64,000 nt of DNA from Lentzea jiangxiensis. GTDB taxonomy: Bacteria; Actinomycetota; Actinomycetes; Mycobacteriales; Pseudonocardiaceae. The notes beneath the pieces were generated by a model. It was given only the letters and a program-made list of their open reading frames with translations. It had not been told where the DNA came from and did not search any database. Of the stretch, positions 39,687 through 48,502 are shown one piece after another (position 1 is the first letter of the stretch; each line of letters begins with the position of its first letter). A program made the translations under genes and the position numbers. The stretch is taken from the NCBI RefSeq assembly GCF_900104175.1, contig NZ_FNIX01000008.1:1-64000 (forward strand). The letters run 5' to 3'.

Positions 39687-41005
39687 GGGATCTCCTCGAT
39701 TCTCGCTCCGGCGTCCGTCAGGAACCCGGCGGTGATCTGGTTGTGCGCGGTGCGGCGGTGGCGGAAGACGATGTCGCCGTGCTTCTCGCGCAACTGCTGG
39801 AGCACGACGTCCTCGACGCCCTTGCCGAGCACGACGCAGGACAGCGAGAAGACGTCGACGACGCCTTCCCCGGTGATGCCCACCGCGCCGCTGATGCCGT
39901 ACTCGCCGAACTTGTCCCGGACGTGGACCGCGAACACCTCGCGGTCCTGCGCCAGGTCGAGTTCCCCGGTGCCGAGGGTGAAGTCCTTGGCCCTGGACAC
40001 GACCTCGACGACCTTGGCGGCCGAGTCCGGTCCCACGGGGCGGAGGTCGACCTCGACGTTCAGCCCGGCGACGAAGTCGGTGAGCGACACCGTCTTCTGG
40101 ACGGCGCGCCGCGCACGACGTGGCGGGGTTTCCGGCGGCGGCAGGCGGTCCAGCAGCCCGGACCGGACGAGCTCGTCGCGCCAGGCGGCGGGCTTGGCGC
40201 CGAGCCGCAGGAGCGCCGCGGACCCGGCCGGCACGCCCTCCGCCTCCGCCAGCTCGGCAACCGGCTCCTGCCCCTGCCTGAACACCAGGCGGGCGCCGGA
40301 CTCGCGCAACCACCTCAGCGGCTCGCCGAGCGCGTCCGCCGACTCCCGGTCCACCACGACGATCCGCGGCGTCACGCCGTGCACCGCCCGCAGCACACCG
40401 GCGAGCGCGGCGCCCAGCTCGGCGAACACCGGTTCGGTGTAGGGGATCTTGGCGAACTTGAACATGGCGGGGTGGTGGGCCTTGCCCGTGCCGGCCGCGC
40501 GGACCGCCTGCTCGGCGTCGACCACCCAGGCGTCCGGCCGGCCCGCGAGCTCCGCCCGGATCGTCTCGCGCACCTCGTGCGCCGTGGCGGCCGTGCCGGC
40601 GGCCCGTCCGTCGTCGAGGTGCCCGAACACCCGTTCCTCCGGCACCGCGGGCAGGACGAGGACGAGGAACGACCCCCAGCGCCGGGCCGCGGCCATCGCG
40701 GCGTCGACCACGGTCAGCAGCTCGTCGCCCAGTTCCTCGAACCGGGGCGCCACCACGAGCACGTCCGGCCTGGCGGCCGCCATCACCGACGTGTCGTCGA
40801 GGCACTGCTGCACGATCTGGTTGTACGGCCCGGTGGTGAACGAGGCGGGCAGGCCCGCGTCGTGCAGGGCGGTGCCGAGGTAGGGCAGCACCGGGTCGAT
40901 CGTGTAGCTCGCCAGCACCCCGGCCCTGATCACCGGGCTCACCTCGGTGCCGGCCATCTCCTGCCACCGGCGGCGCACCGCGGCGAGGTCCTCCACCAGG
41001 TCCAT
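39683..41005 (-). CDS. FkbH paralogue with degenerate HAD motif
   Basis: A 440-residue protein with FkbH layout but broken catalytic signatures. The N-terminal domain (SPVIRAGVLASYTIDPVLPY, GPYNQIVQQCLDD, HHPAMFKFAKIPYTEPVFAE) is clear. Where FkbH has DLDNTLWGG, this protein has VVVDRESADALGEPL, lacking the second aspartate and the TLWGG loop. The C-terminal region (DKFGEYGISGAVGITGEGVV and FRHRRTAHNQITAGFLTDAG) still resembles the GNAT-like part of FkbH. It is therefore likely not a phosphatase; a structural or acyl-transfer role is possible. It starts next to a carrier-protein gene (one-base overlap). Confidence 0.75.
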   Translation of the reverse strand: MDLVEDLAAVRRRWQEMAGTEVSPVIRAGVLASYTIDPVLPYLGTALHDAGLPASFTTGPYNQIVQQCLDDTSVMAAARPDVLVVAPRFEELGDELLTVVDAAMAAARRWGSFLVLVLPAVPEERVFGHLDDGRAAGTAATAHEVRETIRAELAGRPDAWVVDAEQAVRAAGTGKAHHPAMFKFAKIPYTEPVFAELGAALAGVLRAVHGVTPRIVVVDRESADALGEPLRWLRESGARLVFRQGQEPVAELAEAEGVPAGSAALLRLGAKPAAWRDELVRSGLLDRLPPPETPPRRARRAVQKTVSLTDFVAGLNVEVDLRPVGPDSAAKVVEVVSRAKDFTLGTGELDLAQDREVFAVHVRDKFGEYGISGAVGITGEGVVDVFSLSCVVLGKGVEDVVLQQLREKHGDIVFRHRRTAHNQITAGFLTDAGARIEEIP

Positions 41006-41232
41006 CAGACCTCGACCCCCTTGGCCCGCAGCACGTCGCGGACGTCGCGGACGGTCCGCGCGCCGGCGATCTCCTCGTAGTCGAACGACAGCCCGTAGGC
41101 CTCCTCCAGCGTCACGATCAGCTGGATGTGCCGCATGCTGGTCCAGCTCGACAGCGTGTCCTGGCCCGCGTCGTCGGTGACGTGCGCCGGATCGACGTCC
41201 AGCGCGCCCGCCACCACCTCGGTGAAGGTCAT
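41005..41232 (-). CDS. Stand-alone carrier protein
   Basis: A 75-residue carrier protein with the attachment serine in [18 protein letters not shown], again the WTS pattern seen in the ACP at 36.6 kb. The two free carriers are only distantly alike. It sits between MbtH (4-bp overlap) and the FkbH paralogue (one-base overlap), so it may be the partner of that paralogue. Confidence 0.82.
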   Translation of the reverse strand: MTFTEVVAGALDVDPAHVTDDAGQDTLSSWTSMRHIQLIVTLEEAYGLSFDYEEIAGARTVRDVRDVLRAKGVEV

Positions 41233-41405
41233 GACCGTCCTCTCAGGCTGAGCGGGCGCATGTCCGTCCACACGCGACCGATGTGCGCAAGGCACTCCTC
41301 CTCGGTGCCGCTGACCCCCGCGTCGCGCCAGCCCGGCGCGTTGTCCTTGTGGGCGGGCCAGAGCGCGTACTGCTCCTCGTCGTTGATCACGACCCGGTGC
41401 GTCAT
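41229..41405 (-). CDS. MbtH-like protein
   Basis: A 58-residue chaperone of NRPS adenylation domains. The sequence [20 protein letters not shown] is followed by [10 protein letters not shown], then [20 protein letters not shown], containing the family's conserved NxExQYxLWP and WTDMRP motifs with the key tryptophans. ATG 41405 lies 21 bases after the MFS stop; its TGA overlaps the carrier-protein start by 4 bp. It probably serves the two adenylation domains at 51.4-57.8 kb. Confidence 0.95.
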   Translation of the reverse strand: MTHRVVINDEEQYALWPAHKDNAPGWRDAGVSGTEEECLAHIGRVWTDMRPLSLRGRS

Positions 41406-41426
41406 GGTGTTCTCCCCCTTCGTCGT

Positions 41427-42773
41427 TCAGTCGGCCAGCGCGGGCTGGCGGTCGAGCGGCTTCGCTTCCGGCTCCGGCTCGTGGTCCGGCACGAGGGTCT
41501 CGACCTCGCGGACGTTGCGGCTCAGGAAGCCCGCGACACCCACGCCTGCGCCGAGCACACCGACGACCACGAACAGCAGCCCGATGCCCGAGCCCGGTCC
41601 GGTGCCGACCAGCCAGCCGAACGCGTCCGCGAGCGCCGTGTCGCCTCGCATGGCGGGTTCCAGCACCTTGTCGACCAGCGGTCCGGCGGCCGCGAAGCCG
41701 ATCGGGACCGACAGGTTCTCGAAGAAGTTGCGGGCGGCGAAGACGCGTCCCTGCACGGCCGGGTCGACCTTCTCCTGCCACATGGTCTGCGCGAGACCGT
41801 CGATGAACGGGATGGTCAGCTCGACGAAGAACATCGCCGCCGCCCACGCGATCAGGCCGTCACCGACGCCGTAGAGGATCCGGCCGACGATGCTGAACAC
41901 GAGGATCGCGCCCAGCACGACCAGCATCTTGCGGCGCGGCGGCTTCATGAACGCGAGCAGCGTGCCGCCCAGCACACCGCCGACCGCGCCGATGCTCTGC
42001 ACCAGGCCCAGCGTTCCCTCGTCGCCCAGCGTGCGGGCGAGCACCAGCGGCACGATCAGCGCCCACGCGAGGGCCGCGAGGAGGCTGATGGAGAACAGGA
42101 CGACCTGCACCGCGAGCAGCGGCGGGCGTTCGACGATGTAGCGGAATCCGAACACGCAGTCCTGCCAGAAGGTGCTCTTCTCGCGGTCCTGGCCGGGCAC
42201 CCGCGGGATGTGCACGACGAGCACCGTGATGATCGCGGCCACGTAGGTGAGCCCGTCGACGAGCAGGATCAGCTTGATGCCGGTGAGCCCGAGCAGGGTG
42301 GCGGCGAACGCCGGCGCGAAGATCACCGGGAAGCTCTTGACCGACCACATCATCGCGTTGGCCCGCAGGAACCTGCCCCGCTCCATCATGAGCGCGATGG
42401 TCGCCCCGAACGCCGGTCCCTGGATCGCGAGCAGCGCGCCGGTCAGCACGTTGACGAGGTACAGGTGCCAGAGCTCGGTCGAGTCGGTGAGGAACAGCGC
42501 CAGCAGGATGAACGTGACCGCGATCGACCCGATCTCGCTGACGATGATCGACGTCTTGCGGCTCCACCTGTCGATCAGGCTGCCCGCGACCGGGCTGAAG
42601 AGCACGGTGGAGCCGAAGCCGCAGAACATCATCAGCGCCATCGACGTGGCCGAGCCGGTGTGCTGCCACACCCAGATGCTGAGCGCGAAGTTCGTCATGC
42701 GGGTGCCGAGGGCGGACAGCAGCTGTCCCACCCACATGATCGTGAACGCGCCGAATCCCGAAGGTTTGGGCAT
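41427..42773 (-). CDS. MFS exporter
   Basis: A 448-residue transporter with about twelve membrane helices, starting MPKPSGFGAFTIMWVGQLLS. The loop between helices 2 and 3 reads AGSLIDRWSRKTSIIVSEIG, the standard MFS GxxxDRxxRR-type signature. The pattern resembles the MFS family 3 exporters (enterobactin EntS/tetracycline-like) often found in NRPS clusters. Its start abuts the big NRPS stop. Most likely it exports the finished metabolite and gives self-resistance. The C-terminal tail is acidic (DHEPEPEAKPLD). Confidence 0.92.
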   Translation of the reverse strand: MPKPSGFGAFTIMWVGQLLSALGTRMTNFALSIWVWQHTGSATSMALMMFCGFGSTVLFSPVAGSLIDRWSRKTSIIVSEIGSIAVTFILLALFLTDSTELWHLYLVNVLTGALLAIQGPAFGATIALMMERGRFLRANAMMWSVKSFPVIFAPAFAATLLGLTGIKLILLVDGLTYVAAIITVLVVHIPRVPGQDREKSTFWQDCVFGFRYIVERPPLLAVQVVLFSISLLAALAWALIVPLVLARTLGDEGTLGLVQSIGAVGGVLGGTLLAFMKPPRRKMLVVLGAILVFSIVGRILYGVGDGLIAWAAAMFFVELTIPFIDGLAQTMWQEKVDPAVQGRVFAARNFFENLSVPIGFAAAGPLVDKVLEPAMRGDTALADAFGWLVGTGPGSGIGLLFVVVGVLGAGVGVAGFLSRNVREVETLVPDHEPEPEAKPLDRQPALAD

Positions 42774-45700
42774 TACCTCGTCCTGTTCTGGTCAACGAGC
42801 CGGCGGAGCAGCTCTTCGATTCGGCCGAGCATCCGGCGCGCGGTCTCGGGCAGGTACATCTCGGTGCCGTAGTTCATCTCGATGCGGATCCGGTCGTCCA
42901 CCAGCGATCCGACGACGTCGATCCGGCCGGGCCAGACGGTTCCCCTGTCCTGCAGGACACCGAGCTCGGACTGGCAGAGGTCGAACAGCTCGCCGGCGCT
43001 GGAGAGGTCGGTGAACCCGAACGCCCCGGCGTAGTTGACGGTCAGCTGCGGGCTGGGCTTCTCCAGCCGCTGCCGCACGGCCGGGTCCGGGTGGTTGTAG
43101 CGCAGCAGGCCGTAGCCGATGCCGTTGACGGGCACCGTCCCGAGCTGCTCGGCCAGCGACACGACCGCGTCGGTGTCGGCGCCCTCCGGCAGCGTGAGCC
43201 GGATCGGGTACATCACCTGGAACCAGCCGACCGTGCGGGACAGGTCGAGGCCGTCGAACAACGCCTCGCGGCCGTGCCCGGTGGTCGCGATCGTCCACTC
43301 GGGACTGCCGGACCGTTCGGCGGCCATTCGCACGGACGCCCAGACGAGCAGGTCGCCGACACCGACCTGGTGCCGCTTGGCCAGCTCGCGCAGACGTGCG
43401 GTGGTCTCGGCGTCGATCGTCGTGTGGATGTCCAGCATGACGCCGAAGGTGTTGAGGCCGGGCAGGTCCGGGGTCAGCTCCTCGCTGCCGGGCGCCTGCC
43501 TCTCCCAGTACTCGAGCTCCTCCAGCGGTTGCGGGCCGCGGGCGTACTCGTCGATCCTCAGCGCCCAGTCCCGGAACGACGTCGTCTTGGGCCCGAGGTC
43601 GACGGGTTCGCCGGCGAGCACCTGGCGCAGCGCGTTCTGGAAGTCCTCCAGGACGAGGCTGCGCGAGACGCCATCGGTGACCAGGTGGTGGCAGATGACC
43701 ATCACGCGGTCGGGCTCGTGGCCGCCGAGTCCGAAGTGGACGACCTTGGCCAGCGGGCCGTCCGCGATGTCGAGCGTCGGGTGCACCTCGTTCAGGTGGT
43801 CCTCGATCGCCTTTTCACGGTCGGCCGCGTCCGAGACGTCGAAGGAGACGAACGGCATCGCGCCCTCGACCGGGCCGTGGGAGGCGTACCAGTCGATTCC
43901 CTCGCGGCGGAACCGCAGCCGCAGCCCGTCGTGGTGGGCGACCAACGCGTTCGTGGCCTGCTCCAGCTGCTCGGGCGTGGCCGGCACGCGCAGCCGGAGG
44001 TAGTAGGGGTGGTTGAAGTGGGCGGGCGCGACCATCGACGTCGCCAGCGCCTCGAAGAACCAGCGCTGGGCACCGGTGGCCGGGAAGTCGCCCTGAACCG
44101 GTCCCTGGTCCACGACCGGCTGAGGCGCGGTCGCGGCGCACAACTCGGCGATCGTGCGCTTGGCGGTCAGCTGGGCGGGCGTGAACCTGATGCCCGCCTG
44201 GTTCGCGAGCCACACCACCTGGATGGCGGTCATCGAGTCACCGCCCAGCTCGAAGAAGTCGTCGTGCGGACCGACCTCTTGCAGCTTCAGCACCTCGCAC
44301 CACACGCCCGCAAGCGCTTGCTGCTCCGGCGTCATCGGGACGCGCAGCAGCTCGGCGATCGTGCGCTTGGCCGTGAGCTGGGCCGGCGTGAACCTGATGC
44401 CCGCCTGGTTCGCGAGCCACACCACCTGGATGGCGGTCATCGAGTCGCCACCCAGCTCGAAGAAGTCGTCGTGCACACCGACCTCGGCGAGCTTCAGCAC
44501 GTCCTGCCACACGGCGGCGAGAGCGCGTTCCTCGCCGGTGCGCGGGGCTTCCGCCGCCCTGGGCTCCTCCGGCAGCTCACCGCCGTGGACGAGCCGCGCG
44601 AGAGCGGTGCCCAGCACGACGTCCCCGTTGCCCTCGGCCGTCAGCAGGTCGACGACCGTCACCGCCGGGAAGCGGCGGGCCAGCCGGTCCGCCGCGTGCC
44701 CGAAGACACCGGGCCACGGCTTCTCCCCGCGTTCGGACGTGGCGAGAACCGCGAGCGACGCACCCGTGCGCCCGGTCCACCGCCCGATCGCGCCGCACAG
44801 CCGGGCGAACGCGATCTCGAACGCGGCGACGCCGCCCTCGAACAGGTCCTCCCACCGCAGCAACAGCGCGGTGACCTCCCGCTCCACCCCGTCGAGCCCG
44901 GCCTCCGGGTCCAGCAACGGGCGCAGGACCTGGCCGGCCGGTGTCGTGCGCACGGTCAGCGGCAGGCCGAGCTTGTCCGCCCACGACGACAGGACCGGCA
45001 ACACCCCGTCGACCGGGCGCGACGACACGACGCTCACCGGCAGGCCGTCCACAGTGGACCTCGCCGTGCCCTCGACGACGATCGGCGTGTCCGGCGCGCC
45101 GACCAGCTCGGCCAGCTGGGCGACGAACGACCCGAGCAGCTCGTCGGCGCCGCAGGGGGTGAAGACGTCGGCGCTGTACTCGAGCGTCGCGGCCAGCTCG
45201 CCGTGCTCGGTGGTCAGCGTGAGGAACAGGTCGAAGTCGAGGCTCGTGACCGGCACCTCCAGCGGCTCCAGGTCGAGCCCGGGCCACGTCATCGCCTCCT
45301 CGGGCAGGTCCGCGTAGTTGAACGCGCACTGGTAGACCGGGTGCCGGCCCTTCTGCCGCGGCAGCACGTGGGCGACGCTGGAGAACGGCACGTCGGCGTG
45401 CCGGTAGCCGTCGACCATCGCGCGGTGCACCCGCTGCAGGACTTGGCGGAACGTGAGGCGCCCCGCCAGGTCGACGCGGATCGGCAGCAGGTCGGTGAAG
45501 CAGCCGACGAGGTGCTCGACCTCCGGGCGCGGCCTGCCCTGCTGCGGCACGCTCAGCACGACGTCCGGCTGCGCGCTGCGCCGGTACAGCACCACCGCGT
45601 ACGCCGCGAGCAGCGTGGCGAACGGCGTGCTGCCCTCGGCGCGGGCCAGGTCCTTCAACGCTTCCGCGACGGTGCCCGGGACCTCGGACGACGTGCGCCG

Positions 45701-48502
45701 GGTCTCGTTGCGCTCGGGGCGTCGTGCCGGCAGCTCCAGCTGCGACGGCGCCTCGGCGAGGTAGGAGCGCCAGTGGTTCGCGTGCGGTTCGAGGGCCTCG
45801 TCGGTGAGAAGTTCCCGCTGCCAGGCCGCGTAGTCCGCGTACTGCACCGCCAGCTCCGGCAGCTCTGCCCGCGCGTAGCCGGCCGACAGCTCGGCGAGCA
45901 GCACGCCCCACGACGTGTTGTCGCAGACGATGTGGTGCATGCCGAGCAGCAGGTGGTGCTCGTCCGTGCCGGTCCGCACCAGCCGGACTCGCAGCAGCGG
46001 CCCGTTCTCCAGGTCGTAGACGTGGCCGGTGTGCTCCAGGAGGAACTCGCCGGGCGAGCCGACGGCCTCGGGCAGCCAGCAGTCCAGGTCCGGGTGCACG
46101 ACCATGACCGGCCGGCCGTCCCGCTCGGCGAACGTGGTGCGCAGGATCTCGTGCCTGCGCACGACCTGGGCCACCGCGGCGCGCAACGCCGGCACGTCCA
46201 GCGAGCCCCGCAACCTGACGGCGAACGTGGTGTTCATCCGGGTCGTGGTGGTGTCGAGCTGGGTCGCCGCCCACATCCGCTGCTGGATGGCCGACAGCTC
46301 CAGCGGGCCGGTGCGGGAGACCGGCGACAGCGGGTGCCCGGTCTGCCCCGGCTCGTCGACGAGCCCGGCCAGCGCCTCGACGGTCGGGTGGGTGAACAGC
46401 GCGTGCAGCGACACGTCGACGCCGAACTCCGCGAACACCTTCGACAGCAGCTGCGTGGCGAGCAGCGAATGCCCGCCCAGCGTGAAGAAGTCGTGCGTGA
46501 CGCCGACCTCGTCGAGCTTGAGGACCTCCCGCCACACCTTCGCGAGCCGTTCCTCGGTCCTGGTGCGCGGCGCCACGGGAGGCGTGCCGACCGCGACGGC
46601 CCGGACGGCGGGCGCGGCGCGACCGGCGAGCGAGGCCGGGTCGCCGAGCGCGGTGTCCAGCAGGTGCAGGCGCGGTGAGTCCGGGTGCAGCTCGCGGGTC
46701 AGCAGGATCGCCAGCGCGGCGAACATCTCCTGCGTGTACGGGACGTGGCCGAGCTTGTCGGCCTGCGGGTCGAACGGGGCGCTGACGGGCAGCGCCTCGG
46801 CCCAGTCCGCGAACCACACCGCGTGCACGCCGCCGGTCTGGTCGGCGAGCACCGCGAGCCGGTCGTCGAGGTGGCCGAAGGGCTGCGCGGACGGGCAGAC
46901 GACGAGGAACAGCGGGGCGGCGGACCGCTGCCGGTAGGCGGTGACCGCGGCCTCGAGGTCCTGCCAGCTCGCCTCGACCGAGTCGCCGTGGCGCAGCCAG
47001 TCCTCCCAGCGCAGCAGCACGACGTCGGCGAGCCTGCCGCCGTCGCCGCCGAGCAGGTGCTGGACGATCTGCCCGTAGGGAGCCAGTTCGACGTCGACCG
47101 GCAGGCGCAGCACGCCGTTCAGGACGTCGAGCGGCTCGCGCACCGGGTCGGCGGTGAACGTGGCGGCGATCGAGATCCGGTCGCGCCGCCGCAGCGGCTC
47201 CCCCGCCGCCAGCCCGCTCAGCACGGTCAGGAACTGCTCGTCCAGCTCACCGACGGTCTCGTCGAGGTAGAGGTCCGCGTTGTAGCCGAGGACACCGCGC
47301 AGCTCGCCGTCCACTCTGGACAGCACCACGAACAGGTCGAAGTCGGTGAGCCCGTTGTCGACCTCGAACGGGCTGAACTCGACCCCGCCGGCCGTCTTGG
47401 CCGCCGGCGCCTCGGTGAGGCTGAGCATGGCCTGGAACAACGGGTTCTGGCTCGGGTCGCGCGGCGGGTCGACGGCCTCGACGACCCGTGCGTAAGGCGC
47501 GTCCTGGTGGGCGTAGGCCTCGCTGATCGCGCGGTGCGTGCCCCGGACCACCTCGTCGGGGTCGGCGCCGAGGTCGACCCGCAGCACCAGCATGTTCGCC
47601 AGCGAGCCGATCATCGGCTCCAGCTCCGGGCGGCCGCGACCGCTGACCGGCATGCCGAGCAGCACCCGTTCCTGGCCGATCAGTGCCGCGAACCCGCTGA
47701 GCACCACGGCGTTCAGCGACACACCGAGCTCACGGGCTCGTGCGGCGAGCTTCCCGGTGAGGTCGGCGGGCACGACGAAGTGACGTCGTCCGCCCCTGTG
47801 GGTCTGGATCGCCGGGCGCGGCAGGTCGGACGGCACCGTGGACCGCGCGGGGCTGTCCGCGAGCTTGTCCCTCCAGTACGCCAAGTGCTCGTCCATCACC
47901 TCGTCGGTCAGCCTGCGCCGCTCGGCCGCCGCGTGCCGCCCGAACGTCGTGGGCAGCTCGGGCAGCGCCTCACCGCCGTAGAACGCGACGAGGTCGGAGC
48001 CGAAGACCTCGGCCGAGGCGGCGTCGAACACGATGTGGTGCGCCGTCACCAGCAGGAGGTGCTCCTGCTCGCCGAGCACCACGAGCCGGAACGCCACCAG
48101 CGGGCCCGTGCTCAGGTCGAAGACGTGCCGGGCGTGCTCCAGGGCCACTTCCCCGGCACGTCCGGGGTCCGCCGTCAGGTCGGTGACCTCGATGGCGATG
48201 GAGACGTTGTCGCGCACCCGTTGCCGCAGCTCGCCATCCCGTTCGAAGAACGTGGTGCGCAGCGCGGAATGGCGGTCGACGACCCGGCCCACCGCCAGTT
48301 CGAGGGCGGTGCGGTCGAGCGGCCCGGTGAGCTTCAGCCCGAACGGGATCGCGTAGGCGGGGTTGCCGGGGTCGAGGCGGTCGAGGAACCACAGCTGCTC
48401 CTGGGTGAACGACACCGGCTGCGAGCGGTCGGCGTTGCGCAGCCGCAGGGCCAGCAGCTGGCGCTGCTCCTCGGTCAGTGAGCTGGTCAGGTGGTCTGTC
48501 AT
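42773..48502 (-). CDS. Adenylation-free NRPS: C, FkbH-N-like, T, C, FkbH-N-like, T, T, C/E
   Basis: A 1909-residue multienzyme without any adenylation domain. First condensation domain: residues about 30-435, AHHIVFDAAS at 154-163 (Gly of HHxxxDG is Ala). An FkbH N-domain-like insert follows at 442-610 (ISIAATFTADPVREPL, APYGQIVQHLL, DKLGHVPYTQEMFA). Carrier Ser679 is next. Second condensation domain: about 715-1130 (MHHIVCDNTS, Gly to Asn). A weaker insert lies at about 1150-1305. Two almost identical carriers follow (Ser1354 and Ser1423). Last comes a condensation/epimerisation-type domain (CHHLVTDGVSRSLV, then TVGWFQVMYPIRL). Substrates for its carriers must be loaded by other proteins. 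ATG 48502 overlaps the PKS stop. Confidence 0.88.
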   Translation of the reverse strand: MTDHLTSSLTEEQRQLLALRLRNADRSQPVSFTQEQLWFLDRLDPGNPAYAIPFGLKLTGPLDRTALELAVGRVVDRHSALRTTFFERDGELRQRVRDNVSIAIEVTDLTADPGRAGEVALEHARHVFDLSTGPLVAFRLVVLGEQEHLLLVTAHHIVFDAASAEVFGSDLVAFYGGEALPELPTTFGRHAAAERRRLTDEVMDEHLAYWRDKLADSPARSTVPSDLPRPAIQTHRGGRRHFVVPADLTGKLAARARELGVSLNAVVLSGFAALIGQERVLLGMPVSGRGRPELEPMIGSLANMLVLRVDLGADPDEVVRGTHRAISEAYAHQDAPYARVVEAVDPPRDPSQNPLFQAMLSLTEAPAAKTAGGVEFSPFEVDNGLTDFDLFVVLSRVDGELRGVLGYNADLYLDETVGELDEQFLTVLSGLAAGEPLRRRDRISIAATFTADPVREPLDVLNGVLRLPVDVELAPYGQIVQHLLGGDGGRLADVVLLRWEDWLRHGDSVEASWQDLEAAVTAYRQRSAAPLFLVVCPSAQPFGHLDDRLAVLADQTGGVHAVWFADWAEALPVSAPFDPQADKLGHVPYTQEMFAALAILLTRELHPDSPRLHLLDTALGDPASLAGRAAPAVRAVAVGTPPVAPRTRTEERLAKVWREVLKLDEVGVTHDFFTLGGHSLLATQLLSKVFAEFGVDVSLHALFTHPTVEALAGLVDEPGQTGHPLSPVSRTGPLELSAIQQRMWAATQLDTTTTRMNTTFAVRLRGSLDVPALRAAVAQVVRRHEILRTTFAERDGRPVMVVHPDLDCWLPEAVGSPGEFLLEHTGHVYDLENGPLLRVRLVRTGTDEHHLLLGMHHIVCDNTSWGVLLAELSAGYARAELPELAVQYADYAAWQRELLTDEALEPHANHWRSYLAEAPSQLELPARRPERNETRRTSSEVPGTVAEALKDLARAEGSTPFATLLAAYAVVLYRRSAQPDVVLSVPQQGRPRPEVEHLVGCFTDLLPIRVDLAGRLTFRQVLQRVHRAMVDGYRHADVPFSSVAHVLPRQKGRHPVYQCAFNYADLPEEAMTWPGLDLEPLEVPVTSLDFDLFLTLTTEHGELAATLEYSADVFTPCGADELLGSFVAQLAELVGAPDTPIVVEGTARSTVDGLPVSVVSSRPVDGVLPVLSSWADKLGLPLTVRTTPAGQVLRPLLDPEAGLDGVEREVTALLLRWEDLFEGGVAAFEIAFARLCGAIGRWTGRTGASLAVLATSERGEKPWPGVFGHAADRLARRFPAVTVVDLLTAEGNGDVVLGTALARLVHGGELPEEPRAAEAPRTGEERALAAVWQDVLKLAEVGVHDDFFELGGDSMTAIQVVWLANQAGIRFTPAQLTAKRTIAELLRVPMTPEQQALAGVWCEVLKLQEVGPHDDFFELGGDSMTAIQVVWLANQAGIRFTPAQLTAKRTIAELCAATAPQPVVDQGPVQGDFPATGAQRWFFEALATSMVAPAHFNHPYYLRLRVPATPEQLEQATNALVAHHDGLRLRFRREGIDWYASHGPVEGAMPFVSFDVSDAADREKAIEDHLNEVHPTLDIADGPLAKVVHFGLGGHEPDRVMVICHHLVTDGVSRSLVLEDFQNALRQVLAGEPVDLGPKTTSFRDWALRIDEYARGPQPLEELEYWERQAPGSEELTPDLPGLNTFGVMLDIHTTIDAETTARLRELAKRHQVGVGDLLVWASVRMAAERSGSPEWTIATTGHGREALFDGLDLSRTVGWFQVMYPIRLTLPEGADTDAVVSLAEQLGTVPVNGIGYGLLRYNHPDPAVRQRLEKPSPQLTVNYAGAFGFTDLSSAGELFDLCQSELGVLQDRGTVWPGRIDVVGSLVDDRIRIEMNYGTEMYLPETARRMLGRIEELLRRLVDQNRTR
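44140..44550. repeat. Tandem duplication of a carrier-domain coding unit (2 x 207 bp)
   Basis: Within the large NRPS gene two adjacent units with a 207-base (69-codon) period encode the same carrier domain, FFELGGDSMTAIQVVWLANQ and onward. Over roughly 90 bases around the serine codons the DNA is almost identical, including synonymous positions, which indicates a recent duplication or gene conversion. Confidence 0.9.
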
